Assembly (NCBI GenBank): GCA_973895155.1
Contig: OZ316891.1
Span: 744,001 to 808,000, forward strand
Length of the DNA: 64,000 bases
Direction of reading: 5' to 3'
Source of the DNA: Marsupella aquatica
Lineage: Eukaryota; Marchantiophyta
Positions 22,316 to 34,275 of the stretch are shown one piece after another (the first letter of the stretch is position 1; the number at the start of each line of letters is the position of its first letter). The notes under the pieces were generated by a model that had not been told where the DNA came from, did not search any database, and worked only from the letters and a program-made list of their open reading frames with translations. The position numbers and the translations under genes are program-made.

Positions 22316-24840
22316 GAAGATAGGTGTTGGACGCGGCATGCGAATGTTTGCATTGTTTGAATTTAATTCTTGTTGAGGATTGAGGAAAAAGACGTCAAAT
22401 GTTCGAAGCTGATTGAGCAAATGATCGAATAATGCCAGAAGGATTATTTATGGAAGAATTCTTTGAGTGTAGGGGTAATGTCTATATTCTTTCATTTTTG
22501 CCACATGTCGCAAAAAGTGAAAGTAAATTTGTGGACAGCCAAAATCAAATTCGAGGCTAATATTGTATTAACCAGCTAGGATGAGCTCAGAAAACAAGAT
22601 GGTCACTCAGACATTTGTAACCGATGACTGCAGTGCTGTAATTTGGTTGAAATTGTCTGGTTTGGTACATACATCATCATACATGATTTGGTTATTCGTG
22701 CGTATTCCTTTTGTTCTCTGTAGAATCCTATTTCATATCTTCTTGTTCACTGTGAAAATTCTCCAAATTGTGAGTTCATGATCGGTTAATTTCTACTGTA
22801 CCGAAAGATACATGCTGAACTTTGATTTAAGAATTACATAATGCTCGATTCTGACTGCCATTCTCAAACCAGTTTCAGTAGAGACCCGGTCAATCTATTT
22901 CGTTGGAGAGATTAACGCATCGATCGGGCTGCTGGTATCGAGCATGGGTGATGTCAAATTTGTTCATTCGCGCCGAGACCATCTTCTCTCAAACTCGTAC
23001 ACTGAATACAAAGTGACAACATTCAACAGCGATCTTTGCTGCCACACTTCTGTGCCCCACATGTGAATCTACCTGAATTAGAAAGTCGAATTGAGACAAT
23101 TTAAATCTTTCGGGTGTGGAAAGGATCTCCCCGAAAGAAAGCAGAGTGTGGGTATATCTTGCCCACAGAATTTGACCTGTTACTTCTGATGACCCCTAGC
23201 TAAATCTTACTGACAGATCCATGTGGCGGAGGTCACAGTTCGAAATTAAAGTAGTGCCTACAGCATTCATTCATTAGTCTAGAAGTCCTGTCCACGATAG
23301 AGTAGAAGAGTATGACCATGGATGGTACAAATTCGATTGAATGAGATGAGCCTGGTCGCCATCAACGATAAGATGAGAAATACCATCCAGAGAGTGCTCA
23401 GGAAGAAAGTGTGGACCCGATACAGTGTAATTGATGGGTCCCAAGTCCCACGAGAAGAGTGACTATCCGTGCTACGGATTACACATCAGTTTGGTTTGGA
23501 AAGGAAACATTTTTTAATTTAAGGTTAAATCATCTGTTCACTAATTTTCTCTCCCATGGCGCATCCGGTGGGGACCTTTCTTCGGAGGAAACACACAATG
23601 ATACAGAGGTAGGACGCAAGTGCGGACGTCCCAACTCACTCGAGAAGGGTATCCGTGCTCCTTACACGCGAGCCTGGTTTGGATAGGGGACCTTGAAAAA
23701 AAGTAAGGTTACTCATGTGTTCTCTTAAATAACTCTTATATTCCACAATGCACCCTGGTACAGATTGTTTTCTGAGGAAAGTGCCCCTAGAAAGACGTCT
23801 AATTGGCTTGTAGATGACGAACCCCCCACCCTGGTTTTTTTTGTTTTTCATACAAATTCAACTATTGCAAGCTCCTTTGATGCACACACCCCCAACCCAC
23901 CAAAGACAGTTTGCACTTGAACTCATGGCTAAACGAGACGAAAATTAATTGTCTAGTCGGAACTGAAATTAAAAAGTGCTGGTCACAAGTCACTATTGGC
24001 CATATGAGTTGACCAGAGGGCCCCACACAACTAGTTCAGGAGAAACCATTTGGGAGTCCAAAATGTGAGCAAGAGGTGTTCTCCTAACTCCCATCCCCCA
24101 CAATGCCCTCGGGAAGGAACATTTTAGTACTCTGTATATCTTCTTCTTCCGAATGCACGTTTCGTAGGACTCCAAAAACTGTAAGAAGAAGGCATCCCAG
24201 CAGATTGATGTTCTTGCAAGTCACACCCAGAGCGTCGAGGTTACTTTGGTGTCTGAATGGATCTCTTGTCTGGCTTGGTGAGGAAATCGAAGTGGCTCTG
24301 TGTCGACTTTTCATACTATTTTGAGTACCAAATTGAGGACACATTGTTTTTTGTGGCTTCCACTGGATTCAAACTCGCTAAATTCTGAGATTGACAGAAG
24401 CTGATACAAGAAGATTGCCAAATAAAGCAAGACGGTTTGGGCCAAAGCGCTGTATGGAAACAGTGCAACCTTTCTTACCAAAAAGCTTTGGTGCCGGACC
24501 TAGTTTTACATATTATAGTTTTCATTTGCTTACATCGAAGAATCAAGAGAAACTGCTTTCCTTTCTGCCAATACAGGTGTTTTTATATTGGTGACGTTTA
24601 ACATCCGAATAACTACGGTTGAAGAAACTAAGAATTATTTTCGTAAGACCAACTATGCAACAACATCCAGACCTGTAGCTAAGCCAATAGATATGTGGTA
24701 GGTACCACTCAGAAGCGCTTGGCAAGGTACAGAACGTCGTTGCGAAGAAATGTTGCTACTGCATAAGGCTACAAAGACAGACAGAATACAATATTGTTCC
24801 CAAGTTCACCCTAGGTTGAAGCACTGGAATGATTGTATTT
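22316..24840. other. Intergenic region between the GH18 and terpene synthase genes
   Basis: No supported gene. It contains a pair of diverged direct repeats at 23436-23790 and otherwise unremarkable sequence. The 3' ends of both convergent genes would lie here. Confidence 0.5.
23436..23790. repeat. Two diverged direct repeats of about 160 bp
   Basis: 23436-23595 and 23626-23790 share the order gtccca-act/c-ac-gagaag, tatccgtgct, tggtttgga, a run with aaggtta, and a shared ending near 'ttctgaggaaa' or 'ttcggaggaaa'. Similarity is partial. A weaker third block around 24085-24120 ('ccccacaatgccctcgggaa') may belong to the same family. Confidence 0.5.
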
Positions 24841-25017
24841 TGCCTTTGAGAACAGATTCACTAGCTAGTGTTCAGTTGTGAGAGTTGACAAGAGTTTCCA
24901 AAGTTTGGCCTTCAACCTTACGTTGAAATTGGCGCTGGTAGATTGTTTTTTGCCTTCGAAAGCAGATTCACTAGTTTTCAGTTGTGAGAGTTGGCAAGGG
25001 GTCACAAAGTTTGGCCA
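24841..25017. repeat. Tandem duplication spanning the terpene synthase stop codon
   Basis: 24841-24910 and 24951-25017 share 'agattcactag', 'ttcagttgtgagagttg' and 'aaagtttggcc'. The inner copy encodes the last residues of the synthase (LAKL...LTTEN, stop). The outer copy, just past the stop, still reads as a similar tail (AKLWKLLSTLTTEH, stop) in the reverse direction. Confidence 0.85.
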
Positions 25018-27082
25018 AAGGCCAATGTACGCTTCGCAGGCCGTCAACATAGTAGTACATCAGTACGATTGTGCGGGAAGTTGAGAGCAAGATCTGCTTG
25101 GCTTGGTATGGAATTCGACCTTGCAGAATTGCTTCTGTAGTTTCTTCCACAGCTGATTGCCCGAATTCTTGTGTCTTGTTAATAGCATCCTCCAATGTAA
25201 ACCCTGGATTTTCCTCCATGAGAAGGTGGATAAATTCTGGCTTACCCTCCGCAGCCATCTCATGCTCGTAGCTTTTTATGTCATTCAAGAACCTTGCCGC
25301 TTTTGACATACCAAACAACGATTCCATGTCAGGTCTAGTTTGGAAAAACGACGGGCTGAATGTGAATCCAGGAATGGAGTAGTAAAGCATAGGGCATCCA
25401 GTTTCGACGGCGAAACTCCATTTTCCATACTCTTCCACGTACTCTTCTGTTGTGAACTTGTAGTTTTCTTCCACCCATCTTTTCTCGTTGACGTACACCT
25501 CCAACCTTACCATCCAAATGTCAATGAAAGTTCGGAGGAGATCTCGTCCATTATACCATTTGGAGGACTCTTGTGCCCATTCTATCGTGACGTCGTACAT
25601 TGCATAATACACCACCTTCATGGCTTTGAATCGTTCGTCTTGAATATTGGGGATCTTCTCCAATATCGACGGATCAAATTGTCTGAAAGCATCCATGAAG
25701 ATGAGAATTTCGTCCATGCTGTAGGACGAGGAACCCTCATACATGTCGTCCTGCAGAATCATCAGGTACCAAATTTTGGCCCACACTTCCCGTGAGTACG
25801 AGTACCTCGCCTGTGGCATGTCATATCCCCAGCCCAGATGAAAGCAGTATAAATTCGACACAACACGCACGTTGACCTCTGCCCCTCGAGTCTCCTCGCT
25901 CCACCTTTCGCAAGCATGGAGCTCCTGTTGGAAAGCTGACTGGTAGTGATTGAACAATTCGGTTGCAGTAGAGAGCATGAGAGAGATCACCTCGGACGAC
26001 AGCCTGCCAGTACTAGAGAATCTAGCCATGATGCTCTCTATCTCCAAGTTTAGTACTGTATGTCTTGTCTCCAACATTCTGAAGTTGACAGCCCATGGAA
26101 ACGAGAGCCTGTATTTCACCTCGGCATAAGTTTTTTCTGACAAAGGTTCGGCGCCGTTCAGTAAGCTAGTAAGGGCAGTCGATGCAAACTTGGACGCATC
26201 GTGCAGAATTGCATCACGGCGGAATTTGAGATCGGATGCTCGAAGGAGATTCAGCAGGTCGATCAGATCTGCACTTGCAGCGGAATCTCCGGAACCCATC
26301 GGAGGTGTTTTGCAGAAACTCCCATCCTCCTTTTTGTACAGTTCGAAAATACTGGGTTGGACGTCGACGTACTCGTGAGAGCGAAGAAGGTAGAATGCCA
26401 AAGCAACAACTTGCAAATCCCCAAAAATTGCAGCCGTTTTAGGCAGGCTGTTCTCCGTCCAGACTCTGAAAACACGATCAAAAATAGCCTTTAGCTCTTC
26501 ACGGAAGTATACATCCAAGCCCAATCTCTCGAGACAGTCCGCCACGGCGAGAAGCTCGTAGTAATTATTAGTCTTGCCGTCGTCAATGTCCGATAGGCGC
26601 AAGAGTGCCCTCAGTTTTTCAATGGGAGCCTGGAAGACACCTTCAGCTTCCTCATTTCTGGGAGGTCCGTATTCAGAACACGTATCCAGATAAGCTCGAT
26701 AAGCATCATCAGCCTGTATTTGCGTGAGGGCGTGAGCTTCAAGAGCACTGCTCAAAACTTGACACAGGTGTGCTGAGCTGCTCCTCTTCGCTTTCTGGGA
26801 CGAGCCGTCAAGTTTTCCAGAGAGCGCCGGCCCGTCCTGATTTGTGCTAAGTCGTGGTGATGGTGAGGAGGAGTGGTTGTATGCTGAACGAACCACACCT
26901 GCACGAATTCCTCGCTGGAGTCTCAGCCGAGATGATTTGGAAGCAGTGGCATTCGCGGATCTCGACCTTCTGAGCGCACTAGAGCTTTGCACTGCGCCAA
27001 TGGACTGATTCGTCTGCTGCTGCAGCTGCAGCAGACTGAGAGTGCGTCCTTGCAAACACTGCATCTTGCTGGCGAGTTCCAT
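24971..27082 (-). CDS. Plant-type class I terpene synthase, intronless
   Basis: From the ATG at 27082 the protein is 703 aa. The reading frame opens further, to an ATG at 27175 (734 aa), but the inner ATG has a strong context (gccATGG), sits about 40 bp after a TATA-like box, and begins a plausible plastid transit peptide (Ser/Arg/Gln-rich, few acidic residues). Numbered from 27175, residues about 140-400 resemble the alpha-helical beta domain (LGLDVYFREELKAIF). The class I domain has DDMYE at 476-480, the Mg2+-binding DDxx(D/E) box, and NDIKSYEHE at 631-639, the NSE/DTE box. No DxDD class II motif and no RRX8W is seen, so a prenyl-diphosphate ionising enzyme is expected; product unknown. Absence of introns is unusual for plant terpene synthases. 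Both flanks carry duplications. Confidence 0.9.
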   Translation of the reverse strand: MELASKMQCLQGRTLSLLQLQQQTNQSIGAVQSSSALRRSRSANATASKSSRLRLQRGIRAGVVRSAYNHSSSPSPRLSTNQDGPALSGKLDGSSQKAKRSSSAHLCQVLSSALEAHALTQIQADDAYRAYLDTCSEYGPPRNEEAEGVFQAPIEKLRALLRLSDIDDGKTNNYYELLAVADCLERLGLDVYFREELKAIFDRVFRVWTENSLPKTAAIFGDLQVVALAFYLLRSHEYVDVQPSIFELYKKEDGSFCKTPPMGSGDSAASADLIDLLNLLRASDLKFRRDAILHDASKFASTALTSLLNGAEPLSEKTYAEVKYRLSFPWAVNFRMLETRHTVLNLEIESIMARFSSTGRLSSEVISLMLSTATELFNHYQSAFQQELHACERWSEETRGAEVNVRVVSNLYCFHLGWGYDMPQARYSYSREVWAKIWYLMILQDDMYEGSSSYSMDEILIFMDAFRQFDPSILEKIPNIQDERFKAMKVVYYAMYDVTIEWAQESSKWYNGRDLLRTFIDIWMVRLEVYVNEKRWVEENYKFTTEEYVEEYGKWSFAVETGCPMLYYSIPGFTFSPSFFQTRPDMESLFGMSKAARFLNDIKSYEHEMAAEGKPEFIHLLMEENPGFTLEDAINKTQEFGQSAVEETTEAILQGRIPYQAKQILLSTSRTIVLMYYYVDGLRSVHWPLAKLCDPLPTLTTEN

Positions 27083-27117
27083 GGCGACGAATTTCACAGC
27101 AAAGAATGCTTGAAAGT

Positions 27118-27126
27118 GTGCATATA
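27118..27126 (-). promoter_or_regulatory. TATA-like box upstream of the terpene synthase
   Basis: On the minus strand 'ccatatatatgc' lies about 40 bp before the preferred ATG at 27082, and downstream of the alternative ATG at 27175. If it is used, the outer ATG would not be in the transcript. Confidence 0.4.
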
Positions 27127-27295
27127 TATGGTGTCCGAGGAGTGAGCATCGTAGTGCTGTCTGAATTCCCTCCATAAATTAAAACAAGTGAAAAAACAAA
27201 GTTCAACTTTCTCGATGTTTTGAGGCAGGAGAACTTTGATTTCTCCGTCAATGCGCAAATATCTTACAAATACATCAATACCTGTATTTGTCGTT

Positions 27296-27468
27296 TCTAG
27301 ATCCTCTATATTCCATGAGCATAGTGTATTGCGTGAATATTCTCCCCGAGAAGTGGCCAATGAGAGAATGTTCTCCCCAAGAATTGGCCAATGAGAGAAT
27401 GTTCTCCCCAAGAGAATTGGCCAATGAGAGAATGGGAATACAACAATGTGTAATTTGCACTTCGGAAA
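27296..27468. repeat. Upstream block of the terpene synthase with a three-fold internal repeat
   Basis: Within this block a unit of about 33-36 bp around 'ccaatgagagaatgttctcc' and 'ccaagaattgg' is repeated three times (about 27336-27436). The whole block is homologous to 28008-28108, which has a single unit. Confidence 0.85.
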
Positions 27469-27647
27469 GTTTTCATTTTTCAGAGCACTCACTCCACCCA
27501 TAATCACACTCCTAATCACATATCAAAATGTGATTGCATTCATTCATTGATTGAAATAAAAAAACTAGGATTATCACTATTGTATGCAAAGGTGCCGTAT
27601 ATAATATATGTCATATTTTGATGTGCAGTTATCGAGACCCCTCACTC

Positions 27648-27745
27648 GAGGTTGTTGCGCTCTCCGAGCATCTCCAACTTATAGGGACGAGCCTGAGGTT
27701 GTTGGGCTCCCGGAGCAGCATCTCCAGCTTATAGGGACTAGCCCC
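27648..27745. repeat. Tandem duplication of about 48 bp
   Basis: 'gaggttgttg...gagcatctcca.cttatagggac.agcc' occurs at 27648 and again at 27695, the second copy with a 3-base insertion. No coding role seen. Confidence 0.85.
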
Positions 27746-28007
27746 ATGTAAATACATATCAAGAAAAATCTTGCACAACAAATTTATATACTATTTTGGT
27801 TACTAAGTCTTTTTCCATCCTTGTTTTTGTACATACTCATTTTAGTTTTGTCTGTATTTAAAGTTAATGTCAGTTTTGTCCTCCTTCATCTACAATTTTA
27901 ACTTGTTGAAACTCTTAATTGGGAGTTACTCTCTAGATGTTTCACTCTAAACCTAGGCCCTTAAGAGTAGGCTTAGTTGGCTCTTTCATAGGAATATTTT
28001 GTTACCC

Positions 28008-28108
28008 TCTATATATTCTACGAGCATAGTGTACTGGTTGAATACTCCCCAAGAATTGGCCAATGAGCAAATGCCAATACAGTATTCTATAATGCACACT
28101 TTGGAATG
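28008..28108. repeat. Distal homologue of the terpene synthase upstream block
   Basis: Shares 'gagcatagtgta', 'ctccccaagaattggccaat' and the 'caata...aatttgcac/aatgcacac-tt.gga' tail with 27296-27468, but has one repeat unit. It could be a duplicated promoter fragment or a dispersed repeat. Confidence 0.65.
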
Positions 28109-29159
28109 CGCCAATACAATATTCTGTAGTGTGTTCTTTCACAAAAGTGAAGTGTCCATTGGCCGAGTTAGTTTATAATAATTTACTATCTTTGCACTCA
28201 TTGGCAATGGAACAAATGGTTTCAGAAAAAATTGATACTTTGTCAGGTAATAGATTGGACATCAGAGAACATGAACATGCTGGAAACAGAGATCCAAACA
28301 AATTTTAAATAAATGCACAACTTTGCTGCAAACTTGCATTTTACAGTTCATCAAGACACCTGGAAAAACCAAGGACAAACTACTTGGGGCGTCCTTCTCA
28401 AAAGTGAAACATCCTTCTAAAGATAGCCTGACAATGTGTATTTTGGGTGTAAAGTGAAGTCCTGTGTGTCACAATCCATGGGGGTGGGCAAAACAAACCC
28501 TGGGTCCATCCTGGCTTAACTTTCCGTTTCCATGCTCCTTATATTGTGTAGTGTAGTTAGCTATCATGGTCAACTGAAAAGTAGCCACAACCCTCACAAG
28601 AGAGATCCTAAGTAACAACAGAGATCACCAACTGGCAACAGTCCCTATATTAAAATCTTGAAAACCCAACAATCAACCATCCCAATAGAGAGTCAGCTAC
28701 TTCCGGACCAGATCTAGTAACCAACGCATAGATTAAGTGAAAAAAAAACCCATGAAGACCCGGTAAGGTTCTAGTGAATGAGTTGGCCCTGACTTTTTGT
28801 ATTTTGTTAACTGGCTGGGCTGGTCACCACCCAGATACAATAACCAAACCCAGTAGGATTGAAAATGCTCTAGTAGTACTAGCAGTATGGTATTTGTCAT
28901 CGCTCCTTTTCTCCAAACCAAGTGTGCAAAACAACTTGATAGCTAGTAAAAGTTTGGATTTTTTTTCATGCCAGAAAAAGTCATAATGGCATGTAAACAA
29001 TTGTGCTTTACTGGAACCCTTTGACCACAAAATTGCAGAGAAAAATCTGTCCTTATGCAAGGAGAAATAAGGGGTCGACCCAGAGGAGCCAGGCAGAGCA
29101 TTCATGAACCTCCTTGCAAAGCAAAAATGGACGTATTGTGTGGCCTGAGCATTAGACCT

Positions 29160-29720
29160 TGTCTGATGCTGCTATATGGTGAATGCACATTACAGATTTA
29201 TTCAGATTTTTGTGTCATGTATTTTCATTTCAATCTGCCTTATCAAGGGGCAGCCTTTGTATTCTATACATTTTTAATTAATTTTTAGACCCCTTTAGTT
29301 TTAGGTATTCTAGAGTGTTTTGAACTTATTTTGGCAGCCCCCTTTCACAGTATGTGTTTTAGTAGAGATGAAACCAAAGGTTCCACCACCACGAGTGAGA
29401 GAAATGATGCTGAAGAACATGAATGCATAGCCTTTTAAGTTCTTCTCATGTTTTTCTTTCCTAGGTTTATGGTTTTTATTGAAAGGAGTGTCATTCATAA
29501 GGCACCCTGAGTAAAGTGCACACATCGTAGCATCTTTTGACTGTACCTTTTCTTGGTCACTGTGCTTTCCTTGGCAGACACTTTACTTATATAACAGCAC
29601 TTCTATGCTCTCATATTTTATTTACTTTCACATCACTACAAGACAAATAAATAAAGCATGTTCCAGGATGAGTATGCTATATGGACTAACTACACTGTCT
29701 ACAGGAGCAACTCACAGTTG
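29160..29720. repeat. Dispersed repeat, copy A
   Basis: Shares a series of blocks in the same order with 32030-32870: 'tatatggtgaat', 'gccttatcaagg', 'gagagaaatga', a 'ttttctt...ttatggttttt' block, 'atcactacaagacaaa' and 'gatga-gatgctata'. Strongly diverged, so an old family of unknown type. Confidence 0.55.
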
Positions 29721-32029
29721 CTCCTTGACTGCCAGGGAACTTTAATTCACTTGATCAGTAAAGTTTGATCTATACCATACCACTGGCTTCTCGTCACTTC
29801 TTTGGTTCACAAGATATCTATAACACTGCCAAAGGGCAGAAAGTGCCATACCGGAAGTGGTCCAGAAGGCAAAGACCCAATGAAAGGGGGAAAATAAAGG
29901 AAAACCCCTGGAAGAGCAAAGAGCCAGAAAGCCAAAATTTTCACTTGAAAACAATTGAGTGCAAGGTTCACAAAATGCAATGTCGGCGTTCAAACACTTG
30001 AATAGCACCAACAAGCTCACTTGTCCCGAGAATGAGACCAAACTAGGACATGCCAAATTTGGAGCTCAAAAATAGCCATATGTGGGTTACTTTGCAACTA
30101 GAGTTATGCTCTCCTGAGTCCTGAATGCATGATTATTGATAGGCAGTCTGATTCAGAAATAACAGACAAGGGCCCCCCTTTCATCATTCAATGCCAAATT
30201 TCCACTGAATTCACCAGACATCATCCAATATATAAATTCAATTCATTTAGAAATTCATTTATGTTGTCATGAACTGGAATATTTTGGTATCAAAATATAA
30301 TAAGCACAGGGCTAACTTTCTCTGACTTGTACTTTATCTCTAGTAAGCCTAGTCTGGTGTTGCTTGTATTTTTTGTCCTGGACTTTCTGCCTCAAAGTCA
30401 CTAAGATACTGTCCCTCTATAATTTGTATGGGACAGACCACTCCCGAGCAGGCCTTGGGTACTTCGTCATGGTTGGATCTATCCGGGACTTGGTTCTGGA
30501 GCTACCTTCCTGTGCTGCAAATCGCATGTATCAGCTATCAGCTGGCAATAAACTTAGTTGACCATCTATTAAACCACACCTGCCACTATAAAAGCCTCAT
30601 TCCATGTCTCACTACTCACCGTAAAAGGTGGAAACCTAGCACCTTTTGTGGAGTACTTGCCAAAAAAAGGTTTTCCAGTCAGCACCTTTTGTGGAGCTCA
30701 AAACCCATTTCTGAACTTGTACTCTTTAGAATGAGAGCTACGGGTTACCCATAGCCCTTTATAGGGGCAGGTGTGGTTTAACTAAAAGGGAAAAAGGCCA
30801 GCTACAAGACAAGGACCTAAAGGGAACTGATTCCACCATAGACGGGATGATCAGATTTTTATCCCGGATAGAAAGTAAGACACCACTACCCCCAAATATA
30901 TTCTGCGTCTGCTGCATATTATTATATCGGTCACTGCTTGTGTTACTTCTAATTTTCTCCACTCCAACTTCACATATAACCTCATTTCCATCCAACTCTC
31001 CTTCTCTTTCTCTGGCACACATCTCATTTTCCCAATAATCCAATTAGTAACCCCAAGAACAAAATGCCACAGCTTCATGTTGAGATTTTCAGATAGGTGT
31101 TGGCATTAATCTTTGGGAAACACCAAACGCGGTCCTTGTTAAGTAACAGAGTAACAACACACGGACAAGGGAGTCACCTGAATCTCAGGGTGACTTTACA
31201 AGTCATAAGGCTCATTGTTTTCGTTTTTCCCTCTCAGACTAGATATGCTCTGTATACTGAATGCAAACATCTGCATTGGCTTTAAAAGAACTTGGGTCCA
31301 CTGACCGTCTTACAATGCAAGCAGTGGACCTAAGTGATTGTTGATGGGAATGTTAATTTTACCAATAATTTCCAGGGTCAAACTCTTCCAAACTTGGGCT
31401 CCTTTATTTGAGGGATTTGCATTATTGAACTTCATTTGAAAAGATTTATGGTCTGGAGTCTAATTTTGTGGTCACGAATTGCCCCATTCACCCATTGCAA
31501 AAGTGAGATTCATGTTACATACACTGAGTTAAAATGCTTGAGCCAAAATGTGTCGGTCTTAAGAAAAATAAAGTAAGGGGCAAGATCCCAAATAGTAAAA
31601 GACCAAGGGTCCATCCTCTAATAAAACCACCATTCTTTAGACCATCTCAAAAGGTGGTTGAAGCTTTTTACTAATGAAGGCCTCGAGAGCCAAAAACAAG
31701 TGAATCACATGGGCCCACTAACAGGTGATCCACTAGGATCACTAATGCTTTTGCCAGATTGTGCCCCCAAGTTCATCTAAAGTGAAGGATGGACTGTTCC
31801 CATTTGAGAACTATGTTTAAACAAAAAGCCCAGTCTCAAAGTTCTTGGAATGACCCCTTTGGAACAAAAAGTGGCCCTCCAGTTGGCTTCGGAGGACAAA
31901 AGAAATCACAACTGCCCCGGACTTTTGGTAAAAATATCCAGCCAGGCTGGTCACTAATGATCATAAGACAACTACACGACAGACAAGGCACTGGCCAAAC
32001 TAATTGGGACAAAGGGCAGTAGGACCCCA

Positions 32030-32870
32030 CATTATGATAATGTTATATGGTGAATCCATTTTTCAGATTTTGTCTTATTTAGATTTTGTGTCCAGTATTT
32101 AGATTTTATTGTGCCTTAACAAGGTGAAATTACTAGATGGTGAATGCATTTTTCAGATTTTGTCTTATTCATATTTTTTGTCTAGTATTTTGATTTTAGT
32201 GTGCCTTAACAAGGTGAATCATTTGTATTAATTTGATTTTGAATTAACTTTTGGATCCATTTTAATTTTAGTGAACTTAGTCTATTTTAAATGTATTTGG
32301 CTCCCCTCCTAATTGTTTAATCTTTCATTTTCAATCACTCATTAGTGAATTTTCTTTTTTTTTTCATGAAAGTGAGAGAAATGAATTTGAACAATGTGCA
32401 CATTTGGTATACTAAATTACTCTTCTGGTTTTCTTTATAAAATTTATGATTTTAATTGAATTGACTGTAATTACCTAAAAACAAATGAAAATATATACTA
32501 TGTGTGCACAACTCTTTAGTAATTCTGTACTAATTTATGGTTTGAATTGGCTCTAATTACCTAGAAGCAAATGAAAATCTGTACTATATGTGCACAACTT
32601 TTTAATACTTTTGTATTTTCTTGGAAATCTATATTATATGTGCACAACTCTTTAATATTTTTGTATTTTCTTGGTCATAATGTACGTTTTTTCCATGTGT
32701 ACTTGTGATTTTGGGTGTTATGTGATTCACTCTTAATTACCAGATATTAATGTATTGGCATATACTTTACACATAACTTTACATATCACTAGAAGACAAA
32801 GAAAGAGGCACATTCGAGGATGAAGATGCTATACTACATAGGAGACTGTGATCTCGAGCAATTCATGGGG
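32030..32870. repeat. Dispersed repeat, copy B, with internal tandem duplication
   Basis: Partner of 29160-29720. In this copy the leading block is doubled: 'ggtgaat.catttttcagatt' through 'gtgccttaacaaggtgaa' occurs at about 32049-32127 and again at 32140-32218. Other short phrases ('tatgtgcacaac') also recur near 32500-32650. Confidence 0.6.
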
Positions 32871-33559
32871 TCCATTTGGTCAAGTTATGCACCAAAAACA
32901 GCCCGTGAGAACTGGAAACAAAAGCCAGAGAGAAACGGGCATAGCCAATTGGGTGTATTATTTTCCCTTTGTATATTTCTGTATTAGATGGAACGCTTAC
33001 AGACTGCCCATCACAGGAGTGCAAGGGCATTTTGAAATTAGTCCACCAGTTGTCTCTTGGTAAGGAAATTGCATAAAAATTAGGTTTGTCTTCAAGAGTT
33101 AAGACAGGAATTTTTTCAAGGGCTAAGTTTCTTGGTAGATGGGCATTTCTTGGTAGATGGGCAATTTTTAAGGTTTTTATTTTTGTCCGCTAGTGCAATT
33201 GTCACCTGGGGTCAAGTAGATGATTCTAAAAATCTTTCTTACATGTGTTTCTTAGATTAATTCTTGAACATTAGATTCAAATCAATTTTTGAATCATCTG
33301 ATTGTTCTGCATCTTTGCCTCTCCTCCACGCCTCTTCCTCTCCTCTACATTTTCGGCATAAACATTGGGCTAGTATTTTTTAATAGAATTAAGGGAGATC
33401 TAATGGTTACCTATTAATCTAAGAAATTTATATAAAGAATATTCTTAGAACCTTCTATCTCATTGTACCAGGTGACATTAGCCAAGTTAACCTTTAAAAA
33501 TAGATTTAATTGCAAAGACTACACTCAGGGCAATTGGCCGGTTGACCACTAAACCAGCT

Positions 33560-33690
33560 GATTTTGGTCAATTGGTTAGGGGATGAGCCTAGAACTGAAA
33601 AGTCCCATATTCAATCTCCCCTTCATTGCATAAAGGGTGTGGAGGGTATGTGTGTGTATTTGTGTGTGGGGTGTAGTGATGAGAGTCTTA
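33560..33690 (+). mobile_element. Possible tRNA-derived SINE
   Basis: 'tggtcaattggttagggg' fits the tRNA A box (TRGYNNANNNG), and 'attcaatctcc' about 40 bp later resembles a degenerate B box. Together they look like a tRNA head, followed by a tgtgtg-rich tail typical of some plant SINEs. There is no clear target duplication, and the call rests on these two boxes. Confidence 0.35.
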
Positions 33691-34275
33691 GTTTCTCCTG
33701 CGCCCCTGGTTGGCTTGCTTTGGCAAGGTGGCTTTTGCCAAGTTTAGTGGACCAGTTTGCATTCCACCATCTTCGGGAGCTGTATCAGCACGCTCAAATC
33801 AGCGGAGAGCTATTCACTCGCACCGACTCCTCAACGGACACATCGACGAGTGCTCCAGCTTTGTTCCCGGCTGTGCCTGCACGTGCTCAACGGTTTTCTA
33901 GGCTAGCGGTGGCGCCGTTTCTCAGATTTTGACGCGGTGGGCTCTCTCCATAGCTTTCCCTTTCTTTTCACATGTCTTGGTTGGGTCTTTTGTCGCTTCT
34001 TGATGCGCTTTTGCTTTTATCGGGTTGCGACCTGTCATGTCTACGTTGAGAGTGTTGGCGCGGGGCAAGCGCCCAGCCCCCCCACACAGTTCTCCCCCCT
34101 CCTCCCCCCCGCCTCGTGGTCGCCTTCGTGTTTGCTCTTCTTCATTGGATCTCTCTCATCTTCGTGATGACCCCATGCCCGATGCTCTGCCGGTCCCCCC
34201 AGTCTACTGCCCACCCCATCGACGCCCTGGCTCCTCTCCCCACCCCATTCCCCCTCCACCCCTCCAGCATCCCCC

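Larger units (their letters stand above)
28109..33556. other. Long AT-rich intergenic region with old repeats
   Basis: No gene supported on either strand; ORFs are short and lack domains. Two homologous old repeat copies lie at about 29160-29720 and 32030-32870. The rest is AT-rich DNA without recognised features. Confidence 0.5.

Noticed and set aside
27083-27175. Upstream ATG of the terpene synthase as translation start
   Set aside because: The extra 31 residues are hydrophobic and unlike a transit peptide, and a TATA-like box lies between the two ATGs. It is kept as an alternative only.
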